DNA from: Hippopus hippopus
Lineage: Eukaryota > Mollusca > Bivalvia > Cardiida > Cardiidae
Direction of reading: 5' to 3'
Assembly: GCA_946811185.2 (NCBI GenBank)
Contig: OX328096.1
Span: 19,657,881-19,721,880 of the forward strand
Length of the DNA: 64,000 nucleotides
The position numbers and the translations under genes are program-made. The notes below the pieces were generated by a model. It was not told the DNA's origin, searched no databases, and was given only the letters and a program-made list of their open reading frames with translations. Shown here piece by piece: positions 59,701 to 63,888 of this stretch. The first letter of the stretch is position 1. Each line of letters starts with the position of its first letter.

Positions 59701-62700
59701 CCTGGAACCTGCTTAAGTTGCTTTAGCAGACAGCCTAAATCAAGATCAGACTCCACAGAACATGCAGTCTGATTTTAGATATACACTGTCTGCTACTATG
59801 TTACATATTCCAAGAAAAATGACTTTGTAATAGCAGTATTTTGGGCTGTTTTTCTTAATTTAAGAGGTCCAAATTGTTAATTCAGTGCTTTATGAGTTAA
59901 AACTTGGAACTGTTTGAAAAAGGGTATATATGTTTTCCAGTCAATACAGACAGAAGTGATGAAGATAGTCAACAAAACAGACCTGACCATAGGAGACATT
60001 AAACTTTTATCACCAGATCTGAAACAACAACTAGAAGATTTCACCAGGTCTAATATATCCTCCGTCAACTATACTGTGTATATTGTAGAGGTAAATATTT
60101 TGTTTTGTTATATATGTGTTACATGCCTGTGTATGTTTGTTACCACACAGTCCCTAATTTGAACGACCCTGCTGGAGAAGCCTATAGAAAACATTGTGAG
60201 AAAAGGGGGAAATGCTGATTACAATGTTTTGAAATGCAATCCTTCTAAGGTTATTTAGGAAATGTATGGTAAAGCCTTAATCACCTTTTTCAGTACTATT
60301 TGTTTATGTCACAATAGTCAATGACTGGTAGCAGATCTTTGATCTACACAGTCTGCTATGCTGCAACAATATAGACAAAAACAAGCTAGAAATTGCAATT
60401 ATTCGGGTCTTACATGTAATTTAAGCTTGGCTGTTTTTGAAGAAAACATTTAAGGTATTGTAATAGCCCTGCCATTGTCTATGTCGTCATCATCAGCAGC
60501 AGCGTCATGGTGCAAAAACTTTGACTTGTCATAATTTCTCTGTTATTACTGAAGATATTTACTTCAAACTTGAACTAGATGTTAACTATCAAAAGTGGAA
60601 CACATACAACAGTGGCAGGTAATTATCATATATTATTGACACAGTTATGCCCCATTTTTTGACCTAGAGTTTTCACTGAAAAATCAACTGCATAAGAGAG
60701 TTTGCACCAGCATGCGGTGGTCTTGTTAGACTTTAAATGTTGTTTAGGTTTATTTGGAGCTGTAACTATTAAAGATAACACTGAGATTTCGGAAAATAGT
60801 GAGAGATTCAGCCAGAAAGCAAATCTGTGGATGAAAAGCGGCGTTATTCATTGACATCATGTAATTAGACGACAGTAGAACAGGGGTACGGTGTCGGCCT
60901 CTCAAAGGTTCCTGGTTGGGATCCTATGATGAGCAGGTGATGACCTTTAAACATTTACAAAACAATCCTGTATTTTAATGGCCCAGAAGAAAGGACTGTA
61001 AAAAACATTGTGGAAAAAGGGGAGATTGCTGGTAACCAGCATTTTCTCCTTTTTCCCCACCATGTTTTTTTACCCTTTTACAGACAAATCCCATCAGTTT
61101 AGCCACATTTTAAATGTTGTCTGCAAATGCCTTGAATTTGGAAAAGTCCAGAATATTGTCGATTGGTACAGAGTTAAACTACTCACATCATGGCATGAGT
61201 ATGGTCAAGGTTTCCTGGAAGCCGTCAGCAAGAGTGATTAATAAAAGGTGTGAGAATTTGTTTTGCAATCGATGTCTAATAGATAAAGTTACAATCAAAG
61301 TGTGAAAAATAAGTTTAACCCTTTACCACACAATGATGACTTTTAACGACCCTGAGGAAGAAGCCTTTTGAAAACATTGTGGGAAAAGGAGAAAATGCTG
61401 GTAAGATTTGAGCCACACTGAAATTGTTGTTTGCAAATTCTTTCAATTTGGACAAGGCTAAAACTCTTTTGTCTGGTAAAGGGTTAATACTTTACCAGAC
61501 AATGTCATGTTTTAATGATGTTTAAAGAAAGAAGCTTTTGAAAAAATGTTCGGAGAAGAGGAAAATGTTGGTAACCAGCATTTTCTCCTTTCCTAAAGAA
61601 AATGATGTATAATTTTGTTGTTTGTTAAAAAGTTAACTAATTACATGTAATTGTTGTTTCAGATTGAAAAAGATTTATTTGGTGCAAATCTGTCCACCAT
61701 TATAACTGAAATTAATCAAACAGCTGACAACGTACAACCAGTAAATGCAACAGTAAGTCTCCAGATTTTTTTTCGCTATGTTGTTGTACAGGTTTGTACA
61801 ATATAGTGCCAGTTTTAATATCTTTTCAGTTATATCACAGCAGCCAGTGCCCTTCTGGATGCTTTACTGAAGTTTCTGTTACCAGTGCTGTGCTCAACAT
61901 ACTTTCCAAGCCACTGGCTGCTTTCTTACAAAAACATGGTTGAAAGTTCAATGATGAGAGAGAAATGAATCCTGATGCAATTACAGCTATCATCATTTCT
62001 CGGAAAAAGTTAGTTTGAGATCAGAATTTAATCGTCTATTCCAGGATTTCAAGCCCTGTGTTTTACTAATTGAGCAACTGGGCTTTGTGATGACTTGTTT
62101 TAACCCTTTTCCATATGACAATATTTTAGACTGGTTCAAATAGAGAGCATTGTAGACAACAGATTAAATTTGACTAAGAAACTGAAATTCCTACTTTGAA
62201 GGTTGGAAAACATTGTGGGAAAAGGAGAAAATGCTGGTTACCAGCATTTTCTCCTTTTCCCACAATGTTTTCAAATGTCTTTTCTGTCATGAATGTCAAA
62301 ACTCATGATTGTTGGTGAAGGGTTAAATGGTAACCCATGGAGGGTAAAGAATAAAGTAAGTTACTATACACTCATTTTCAAGATAATTGGTCAAACAAAC
62401 AGTAAGATTTAGTTTCACAACATTTCCCTTTGAATCTCAAACAACAACAACTACAACATTTGGGCCATGCTCTGTGAAAAGGGGGTTTGATGAATATGCA
62501 AAAAGTATCGATTCACATCAGGCTGTGTTGTCCCTCAGGCTGTGTTGTCCCGTAGGCTGACCCCGGTCAAAACTTTTTGCAATTAGTAAATTTTCTAAAT
62601 GTCAAAATATCATTCAACTGCATGATATAGTCAGATGTAAAACAAAATGGACTTTATTGATCTGTAATTATATGATGACTTAATTGATTTAATGCATCAT

Positions 62701-63597
62701 GGAGATGCAGTAAACCCCTTTTTGCCAGAATGCCACTCATTTAATTTTGTTGTAAGATCCACTTTGGATTCTAGTATCAGTGCTCAGTACTCTAGTATTC
62801 AGTATTCATTCTAAATGTGTAAATCATTTTGTATGCCACTTTCAAACACAAGTGGAAAGTCATGTAAATTTTGGTGTTTTCAAATTAAAGATGATATAAG
62901 CTATGCTTTATATTTATAAAATCATAACAGTTAATGACATTATTATTCAAAATTTATTGAGAACGGTTGGTAAATAGTGGCACTGAGAAGTTATGGCATT
63001 ACTTTTTGTGAAAAAAAAAAAAAGATATAAGTTATGGGGATATTTATAAAAAAAAAAAGCTCATAAATGATAGTGTTATCTCTTTAAAAAATTCATGTAA
63101 GTTGTGGTATTATAGATTCAAAATTCATGTCATACAAGTTATGCTTTTTTTAAAAAAAAAGGTACATAGTTATGATGCTATTTAAAGAGGCATCGCTATT
63201 CAGGAATGGATAAAGTAGAAATTCAGAATTTCAGATTTAATTTAAAGATGATTTGAATTATTCTGTACTCTGTACTGTACTAAACTATCCCATGTTTTAT
63301 GACACAGAATAAGAACACTTTAGAAAGCAATGAGGCAAAAGAAAAAATGCTGGTTCTTGTCAATTTTTCTTTTCCAACAATGCATTCTATTCTTTCAAAG
63401 ATAAATCTCATAATTCAAGCCACACTGAATTGGCGAGCTGCAGAATGTTTCAATAAAATAGGGAAAATAGGGTCATTGGTGAAGTGTTAAAATAATATCT
63501 GATGTGATTTATACAGGCTGCGGATGTTTTGAGGAATGCTGCGTCAGAGTTGGCTGTTGTGAGGGATGTTTTTCAACCAGCTATACAGGCAGAAGTG
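32710..63597 (+). CDS. PROM1-like: Prominin-family pentaspan membrane glycoprotein, 17 internal exons (partial at both ends)
   Basis: Prominins (CD133 family) are five-pass glycoproteins of cholesterol-rich plasma-membrane protrusions, cilia and photoreceptor membranes. Seventeen plus-strand exons with AG/GT borders join in phase into about 601 residues without a stop. In order they encode: the end of extracellular segment 1; TM1 ending in MPIVGCIYCCC; a Cys-rich cytoplasmic loop; TM2; extracellular loop 2 with many N-glycosylation sequons and a CSPAQC pair; TM3 ending in YYLGVLFGLCG; a short loop; TM4; and most of loop 3. The TM1-Cys-rich-TM2 block and the GLCG to FCWLLM block are typical of the family. 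The vertebrate protein is about 850-865 residues, so the signal peptide and N-terminus (upstream) and TM5 and tail (downstream) are missing. Introns of about 0.5 to 5.8 kb are filled with mobile elements. PROM1 versus PROM2 orthology cannot be settled here. Confidence 0.93.
33387..33890. repeat. Fold-back element, family B, with a second fold-back inserted
   Basis: The B arms are at 33387 and near 33890. Inside, about 33590-33830, is another hairpin element with ACATTTGCGTAAAGTGTCGT and its inverse. Confidence 0.6.
33916..34148 (-). mobile_element. TTAA MITE ending 27 bp before prominin exon B
   Basis: TTAACTCTTTACCAAAAAGT start, TTGTCTGGTAAAGAGTCAA end. Confidence 0.85.
34176..34384 (+). 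CDS. PROM1-like: Prominin exon B (TM1, Cys-rich loop, start of TM2)
   Basis: Acceptor TTTTTTGACAG, donor GTAAGT, 209 nt starting in phase 0 and ending with two bases of a codon. It encodes a hydrophobic helix, the signature MPIVGCIYCCCSCCCHKCSC, a charged stretch and the start of TM2. This is the strongest single family marker in the gene. A MITE ends 27 bp before the exon. Confidence 0.96.
34552..35975. repeat. Fold-back repeat split by a pearl-like element
   Basis: The left arm AAGGAATGAAGAGAATTT and its inverse AATTCTCTTCATTCCTT bracket the region. Another copy is at 9295-9480 and a partial one at 38350-38450, both sharing TTCAGCCAATCAGAACTCGC. Confidence 0.65.
34663..35930 (+). mobile_element. 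Pearl-like element with about five 164 bp tandem units
   Basis: It has subterminal inverted repeats GCTCCACTGGC and GCCAGTGGAGC, a (GTCC)n head, and units starting CCTAGGGCTACCAAATTTGG near 34925, 35089, 35253, 35415 and 35583. The 3' hairpin GGGCCATCATGGCCC is followed by TCTTGTTTT. It is inserted in the middle of a fold-back repeat (34552-35975). Confidence 0.75.
36385..38315 (+). mobile_element. Pearl-like element with about eight 163 bp tandem units
   Basis: Left end TTATACCCCGCCGAAGGCGG, then (GTCC)n. The units each contain GCATAACTTTGTCATCTCCA (near 36660, 36831, 36981, 37143, 37475 and diverged copies) spaced about 163 bp. A second array of three units of about 67 bp lies at 38025-38215 (TGCCATGGAAAAAGGGGGCT). 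The right end TCGGCGGGGGATAT is followed by the hairpin TTTCAACGAAA and TTGCTTGTTT. Confidence 0.75.
38452..38692. repeat. Fold-back element, family D, second copy
   Basis: CCATATTCACCAACCATTCT at the left, inverted at the right. The central AACTCCTGATTGGCTAA and TTAGCCAAACAGGAGTT form the stem. Confidence 0.7.
39031..39205 (-). mobile_element. TTAA MITE, internal deletion
   Basis: TTAACCATTACCGCACAACC start and GTTTGGTAAAGTGTTAA end, about 55 bp shorter than full length. Confidence 0.78.
39476..39663 (+). mobile_element. TTAA MITE, degraded
   Basis: AACAAAATTTTAGATGGGTC start; one hairpin arm is lost. Confidence 0.6.
39672..40125 (-). mobile_element. TTAA MITE split by a SINE, ending 39 bp before prominin exon C
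   Basis: Left part up to 39705, right part from 39931 with a perfect hairpin (AAAATGCTGGTAACCAGC). The end is eroded (GGGAAGGGGCAAAT). Confidence 0.82.
39706..39930 (+). mobile_element. tRNA-derived SINE inserted into a MITE
   Basis: Head CCTGCATGGCTCAGTGGTAA, B-box GGTTCAAGCC, tail GAAATAATGCTGAAAGCGGC. The direct repeat TTTAGTG at 39699-39705 and 39931-39937 lies within the MITE at about 39672-40125. Confidence 0.88.
40165..40300 (+). CDS. PROM1-like: Prominin exon C (end of TM2, start of extracellular loop 2)
   Basis: Acceptor TTTCATTTTCAG, donor GTAAGA. The first base completes the split codon from exon B. The exon continues the hydrophobic run (AGVIITFLGAELL) and then a polar helix with the sequon NNT. 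It lies 5.8 kb after exon B; that intron contains two complete tandem-repeat elements. Confidence 0.95.
40329..40533 (-). mobile_element. TTAA MITE, degraded
   Basis: TTAAACCATTACTGGACAAG start; its right end joins a family B fragment (40534-40594). Starts 28 bp after exon C. Confidence 0.6.
40595..40826 (-). mobile_element. TTAA MITE, full length, ending 51 bp before prominin exon D
   Basis: TTTACCCTTTACCAAACAAC start, GTCGTTTGGTAAAGAGTTAA end. Confidence 0.88.
40878..40947 (+). CDS. PROM1-like: Prominin exon D (extracellular loop 2)
   Basis: Acceptor GGATTCTTGCAG, donor GTATAA. It reads DIKREAQERIIIDGLGGILK and SIT, ending with one base of a codon that pairs with exon E. Polar and helical, as expected for the large extracellular loop. 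Confidence 0.9.
41275..41485 (-). mobile_element. tRNA-derived SINE, minus strand
   Basis: The reverse complement shows the head ATTCTGCATGGCACTGAGTG and an internal GGTTCAGTCC-like B box; it is related to the SINE at 39706. Confidence 0.6.
41594..41764 (-). mobile_element. TTAA MITE, truncated
   Basis: TTAACTCTTTCCCACACAGT start, good hairpin, right part lost; shares TTAA with a degraded copy at 41761-41994. Confidence 0.72.
42000..42520. other. Intron sequence with repeat remnants
   Basis: A SINE tail piece (AAGCATGGATAGGTGCACTG) and a pearl-like 3' end (GCACTAGCATGTGATGCTCT) are present; otherwise featureless. Confidence 0.4.
42525..42744 (+). mobile_element. TTAA MITE
   Basis: CAACTCTTTACCGGACAACC start, hairpin intact, right end eroded. 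A further degraded copy is at 42833-43055. Confidence 0.7.
43182..43635 (-). mobile_element. TTAA MITE carrying another MITE inside it
   Basis: TTAACCCTTAACCACACAAT start; interrupted at 43365 by a second copy; resumes TTTGGATAGGTCTAAAATTT and ends TTTAAAGGGTTAA. Confidence 0.85.
43365..43593 (-). mobile_element. TTAA MITE nested in the previous one
   Basis: TTAACTCTTTACCACACAAT to TCGTTTGGTAAAGAGTTAA, full length, TTAA on both sides. Confidence 0.92.
43659..43889 (-). mobile_element. TTAA MITE, degraded
   Basis: TTAACTCTTTACCACACTCC start and CTGATTAAAGGTGTTAA end; a partial copy follows to about 44025. Confidence 0.72.
44168..44251 (+). CDS. PROM1-like: Prominin exon E (extracellular loop 2)
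   Basis: Acceptor GTTGTATTTCAG, donor GTAAAA. It begins with two bases completing a Glu codon and ends with one base. It encodes an amphipathic segment TAITTVNQVQNVINATSLLN with the sequon NAT. Confidence 0.92.
44421..44685. repeat. Fold-back element, family B
   Basis: Near-complete copy: TGAGCCATGCTCTGTGAAAA at the left and TTTTCACAGAGCATGGCTCA at the right, both perfect inverses. Confidence 0.85.
45043..45227 (+). CDS. PROM1-like: Prominin exon F (extracellular loop 2 with Cys pair)
   Basis: Acceptor TTTTCTAATTTCAG, donor GTGAGT, 185 nt. It encodes a helical stretch followed by CSPAQC, matching the position of the paired cysteines in loop 2 of the family, then several sequons (NASL, NVTT, NISS, NFTA). 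It ends in phase 0. Confidence 0.95.
45246..45512. repeat. Fold-back element, family B, starting 19 bp after exon F
   Basis: GAGTCATGCTCTGTGAGAAG at the left and TTTTGCCAGAGTGCTGCTC at the right, directly downstream of the donor of prominin exon F. Confidence 0.75.
45531..45812 (+). mobile_element. TTAA MITE, degraded left half
   Basis: CCTTTCCCAAACGGTTAACA start, hairpin AGAAAATACTGGTTACATGC, right end GTTTGGTGAGGGGTAA. Confidence 0.6.
45869..46339 (-). mobile_element. TTAA MITE split by a SINE, ending 32 bp before prominin exon G
   Basis: The left part has AAACATTGATGGAAAAGGAG; the right part ends TATTTTGGTAAAGAGTGAA. Confidence 0.7.
45977..46262 (+). mobile_element. SINE 3' portion inserted into a MITE
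   Basis: It contains AAGCAGCCAGTGGCTTGGAA and the tail ACTAATGTTGAAAACATTGT then (AATC)n, matching the SINE at 7081. The two halves of a MITE lie either side (45869-45976 and 46263-46339). Confidence 0.65.
46372..46440 (+). CDS. PROM1-like: Prominin exon G (extracellular loop 2)
   Basis: Acceptor TTGTCTTTTGCAG, donor GTAAGA, 23 complete codons: LPALIDELSKVQEANNITGL then VEQ. A MITE containing a SINE ends 32 bp upstream. Confidence 0.93.
46598..46826 (-). mobile_element. TTAA MITE, full length
   Basis: TTAACCCTTTACCACACAAT to TGCTGTGTGGTAAAGGGTTAA minus its first base; TTAA on both sides. Confidence 0.9.
46885..47032 (+). mobile_element. SINE 3' fragment
   Basis: It shares AGAGCCCCAGCCTAG, AGCTGTCACCATAATAGGAA and AGCGCCATTCAATCAG with the tails of the SINEs at 15421 and 39706. 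Confidence 0.55.
47252..47462 (-). mobile_element. TTAA MITE, degraded
   Basis: TTAACCCCTTGCCATAGAAT start, good hairpin, eroded right end. Confidence 0.68.
47988..48215 (-). mobile_element. TTAA MITE, near full length
   Basis: TTTCAACCCTTTACCATACA start and GTTGTTGGTAAAGAAATAA end; a truncated copy follows at 48235-48403. Confidence 0.8.
48403..48632 (-). mobile_element. TTAA MITE ending 29 bp before prominin exon H
   Basis: TTAACCCTTTACCACGCAAT start, TTTCTTGGTAAAGGGTGAA end. Confidence 0.82.
48662..48725 (+). CDS. PROM1-like: Prominin exon H (extracellular loop 2)
   Basis: Acceptor TCTGTACTTTTCAG, donor GTAAGT. It reads ARQEFEKVSGEVNNSVVDEI plus Gln and one base, in phase with exon I. 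It contains the sequon NNS. Confidence 0.92.
48776..48983 (+). mobile_element. TTAA MITE, degraded
   Basis: CACAATAATATTTTGGACTT start, shortened hairpin (AAAATGCTACCAGCATTTTC), GATTGTGTAAAGGGTTAA end. Confidence 0.65.
49257..50728. repeat. Fold-back element, family B, split by the hAT-like element
   Basis: The left part is at 49257-49464 and the right part (GAGATGCATGAAACCCCCTT, then AGAGCATAGCTC) begins after 50682. The halves rejoin once one ACAGAG is counted. Confidence 0.75.
49465..50682. mobile_element. hAT-like non-autonomous transposon (1,218 bp) with 6 bp target duplication
   Basis: Perfect 16 bp inverted ends CAGTGCTCTCAATAAG are flanked by ACAGAG on both sides (49459-49464 and 50683-50688). 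It splits a fold-back repeat of a family seen intact elsewhere in the window, which proves the boundaries. CAGTG ends fit hAT; six bases is shorter than the usual eight. The right 150 bp carries many ACGTCCG/CGGACGT motifs in both orientations, like subterminal transposase-binding sites. No transposase is encoded. Confidence 0.8.
50766..51215 (-). mobile_element. TTAA MITE carrying another MITE inside it
   Basis: TTAACTCTTTACCAAATAGA start; interrupted at 50826; resumes at ATGTTACGGGAAAAAGAGAA and ends GTGTGGTAAAGATTTAA. Confidence 0.85.
50826..51055 (+). mobile_element. TTAA MITE nested in the previous one, opposite orientation
   Basis: TTAACTCCTTACCACAAGAT start and GTGTGGTAAAGTGTTAA end, perfect TTAA on both sides. 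Confidence 0.9.
51278..51510 (-). mobile_element. TTAA MITE ending 23 bp before prominin exon I
   Basis: TTAAGCCTTTACCTCATAAC start, TTGTGTGGTAAAGGGTTAA end. Confidence 0.87.
51534..51613 (+). CDS. PROM1-like: Prominin exon I (extracellular loop 2)
   Basis: Acceptor CTGTAATTTTTCAG, donor GTAAGT. Two leading bases finish a Lys codon, then ANELIDDLTNTINKTLGNLD and GSSKSF. A MITE ends 23 bp upstream, so nearly the whole visible polypyrimidine tract is the short stretch between the MITE and the exon. Confidence 0.93.
51630..51869 (+). mobile_element. TTAA MITE, degraded
   Basis: It begins ACCCTTTAACAAGCAACAAA and ends GTGTGGTAGAGGGTTTA, with an eroded hairpin. Confidence 0.65.
52363..52436 (+). 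CDS. PROM1-like: Prominin exon J (end of extracellular loop 2)
   Basis: Acceptor TTTTACCATTATAG, donor GTAAGT. It reads LDAMADGKSFATDEEEQMRK then IGNY and two bases. It leads directly into TM3 in the next exon. Confidence 0.93.
52742..52935 (-). mobile_element. TTAA MITE whose end forms the 3' splice site region of prominin exon K
   Basis: AAGTCTTTACTAAACTATCC start and hairpin ATGCTGGTAACCAGTATTTT. The end ACAACTTTGTCTGATTTTAA aligns with the usual MITE end with a short deletion and lies 5 bp before the exon. Confidence 0.78.
52941..53087 (+). CDS. PROM1-like: Prominin exon K (TM3 and following loop)
   Basis: Acceptor TTTTAACACAG, donor GTAAGA, 147 nt. It encodes TM3 (WYTCIGIACAVLLVVVFYYL), then the family-typical LFGLCG and a Cys-containing loop. 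The 3' splice site lies 5 bp after the TTAA end of a MITE, so the polypyrimidine region is MITE-derived. Confidence 0.95.
53361..53563 (+). mobile_element. TTAA MITE, right end truncated
   Basis: AACTCTTTATCAGACGACAA start; stops at GGGTCGTTTAACTC, where a minus-oriented truncated copy (53561-53692) begins. Confidence 0.72.
53786..54998 (+). mobile_element. Pearl-like element with six to seven 155 bp tandem units
   Basis: Left end TATACCCCCACAAACGAAG, then (GTCC)n; the units contain GGGGCATAACTT.CAAAGTA (near 53911, 54063, 54225, 54377, 54528, 54838). The right end TGTGGGGGTATGTGGCAC is followed by GACAGTTCTAGTTT. The left and right GT/AC-rich ends are inverted to one another. Confidence 0.75.
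55505..55631 (+). CDS. PROM1-like: Prominin exon L (TM4)
   Basis: Acceptor TTCTTTATTGCAG, donor GTAAGT. It encodes GICCSFIFCWLLMLVVLATF and TLGG, the fourth membrane span with the FCW..M pattern typical of prominins, then the start of extracellular loop 3. Confidence 0.96.
55694..55940 (+). mobile_element. TTAA MITE, degraded
   Basis: CAGAATTTTAGACTTGTCAA near the start and hairpin AAAATGCTGTATACCAGCAT; right end GGGATTAAGATGTG. A shorter fragment at 55395-55480 precedes exon L. Confidence 0.6.
56478..56566 (+). CDS. PROM1-like: Prominin exon M (extracellular loop 3)
   Basis: Acceptor CCTGGTATTTCAG, donor GTAAGT. It reads TFEDVVSEGFGWNISSAFNT then TNLTIAGMF and two bases. Sequons NIS and NLT. 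Confidence 0.92.
57042..57512. repeat. Fold-back element, family B, split by a MITE
   Basis: The left part GGCCATGCTCTGTGAAAAAG is interrupted at 57200-57427 by a complete MITE at TTAA. The right part ends CCCCCAGAGCATGGCTC. Confidence 0.75.
57200..57427 (-). mobile_element. TTAA MITE inside a family B fold-back
   Basis: TTAACCCATTACCACACAAT start and CTCGTGTGGTAAAGAGTTAA end, perfect hairpin. Confidence 0.92.
57680..57892. repeat. Fold-back element, family B, internally deleted
   Basis: TGAGCCATGCTCTGTGAAAA and CCAGAGTATGGCTCA ends; the central hairpin is missing. Confidence 0.75.
58068..58149 (+). CDS. PROM1-like: Prominin exon N (extracellular loop 3, conserved Cys)
   Basis: Acceptor GTTTTTCTTTCAG, donor GTAAGT. 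After one completing base it reads NCKNDQGVYTALNLKHLFDI and DKEFDTS. The CK.N..Y..L pattern matches the conserved cysteine segment at the start of the third extracellular region in prominins. Confidence 0.94.
58835..58985 (+). repeat. Pearl-like element fragment
   Basis: Head TACCCCCCCCGCCGCAAAGG, then GTCTGTCCGTCC, without a tandem core. A similar fragment with TGTCCATCCTTCTGTCCGTC lies at 49078-49245. Confidence 0.5.
59011..59200 (-). mobile_element. TTAA MITE, hairpin deleted
   Basis: TTAACCCTTTACCACACACT start, centre reduced to GGAAAAGGGTCCCACAAT, ATCTGGTAAAGGGTTAA end. Confidence 0.82.
59228..59471 (-). mobile_element. Chimeric TTAA MITE
   Basis: The left half is in minus orientation and the right half (CAACAATGTTTTCAAATGCC onward) in plus orientation, ending TTTTTGGTAAAGGGTTTAA. 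Confidence 0.65.
59513..59692 (+). mobile_element. TTAA MITE, truncated
   Basis: It retains the hairpin GGAAATGCTGGCTACCAGCA and ends TCATTAA. A shortened minus copy is at 60138-60281. Confidence 0.65.
59941..60090 (+). CDS. PROM1-like: Prominin exon O (extracellular loop 3)
   Basis: Acceptor ATATGTTTTCCAG, donor GTAAAT, exactly 50 codons in phase 0. It encodes a helical segment rich in Lys, Asp and Ile with sequons NKT, NIS and NYT. Confidence 0.93.
60440..60735 (+). repeat. Pearl-like element, single-unit version
   Basis: Begins GTAATAGCCCTGCCATTGTC and ends with hairpin CACCAGCATGCGGTGG followed by TCTTGTTAG, the same 3' organisation as the elements at 34663 and 36385. A related fragmentary pair lies at 41041-41140 and 42120-42490. 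Confidence 0.5.
60947..61177 (-). mobile_element. TTAA MITE, full length
   Basis: TTAAACATTTACAAAACAAT start and GATTGGTACAGAGTTAA end. Confidence 0.85.
61315..61487 (-). mobile_element. TTAA MITE, one hairpin arm deleted
   Basis: TTAACCCTTTACCACACAAT start; after AAAATGCTGGTAA the sequence jumps to GATTTGAGCCACACTG; ends GTCTGGTAAAGGGTTAA. Confidence 0.85.
61484..61636 (-). mobile_element. TTAA MITE, truncated, ending 26 bp before prominin exon P
   Basis: Shares TTAA with the previous copy; GAAAATGTTGGTAACCAGCA hairpin; ends TTGTTAAAAAGTTAA. Confidence 0.75.
61663..61752 (+). CDS. PROM1-like: Prominin exon P (extracellular loop 3)
   Basis: Acceptor ATTGTTGTTTCAG, donor GTAAGT, 30 complete codons. 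It reads IEKDLFGANLSTIITEINQT then ADNVQPVNAT. A MITE-family end lies 26 bp upstream. Confidence 0.92.
62100..62326 (+). mobile_element. TTAA MITE, full length
   Basis: TTAACCCTTTTCCATATGAC start and GATTGTTGGTGAAGGGTTAA end, perfect hairpin. Confidence 0.88.
62458..62742. repeat. Fold-back element, family B, with duplicated centre
   Basis: GGGCCATGCTCTGTGAAAAG at the left; the centre has TCAGGCTGTGTTGTCCC twice in tandem; the right end is TTTTTGCCAGAATGCCACTC. Confidence 0.75.
62743..63283. other. Intron sequence, nothing specific
   Basis: AT-rich; contains loosely repeated AAGTTATG/ATAAGTTATG motifs between poly-A runs (about 62880-63190). No exon seen. Confidence 0.4.
63284..63490 (-). 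mobile_element. TTAA MITE, degraded, ending 26 bp before prominin exon Q
   Basis: TAAACTATCCCATGTTTTAT start; hairpin lost on one side (AAAATGCTGGTTCTTGTCAA); ends ATTGGTGAAGTGTTAA. Confidence 0.65.
63517..63597 (+). CDS. PROM1-like: Prominin exon Q (extracellular loop 3); gene continues off the right edge
   Basis: Acceptor GTGATTTATACAG, donor GTATAA, 27 complete codons beginning AADVLRNAASELAVVRDVFQ. No TM5 or stop codon follows within the window, so the last exons lie further right. Confidence 0.88.
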
Positions 63598-63704
63598 GTA
63601 TAAATTTCTTAATTTCTCTTCATCTTAACCTGCTAAATAAGTGAAATGAAACTTTCATGTTGCTATTTCAAGGTTATTTTGGGGAGGTAAAATATCTCCT
63701 CATT

Positions 63705-63770
63705 GGACAGTGCAGATCCAAGATCAGACTGCACGTTCTGTGCAGGCTGATCTTGATCTACACTATCAGC
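63705..63770. repeat. Short palindrome, family C
   Basis: GTGCAGATCCAAGATCAGAC, GCACGTTCTGTGC centre, GATCTTGATCTACACT; inverse arms. Confidence 0.65.
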
Positions 63771-63888
63771 AAAAGGCATTTGAGTCGTCCTTAAAGGCCT
63801 GAAGGTTAACTGAAATGATATATAAAGGGATAAAAAGATAGTATAAGGACTAATATAAATCTCTCAACCAATTCAAAATAGGGCTTTT

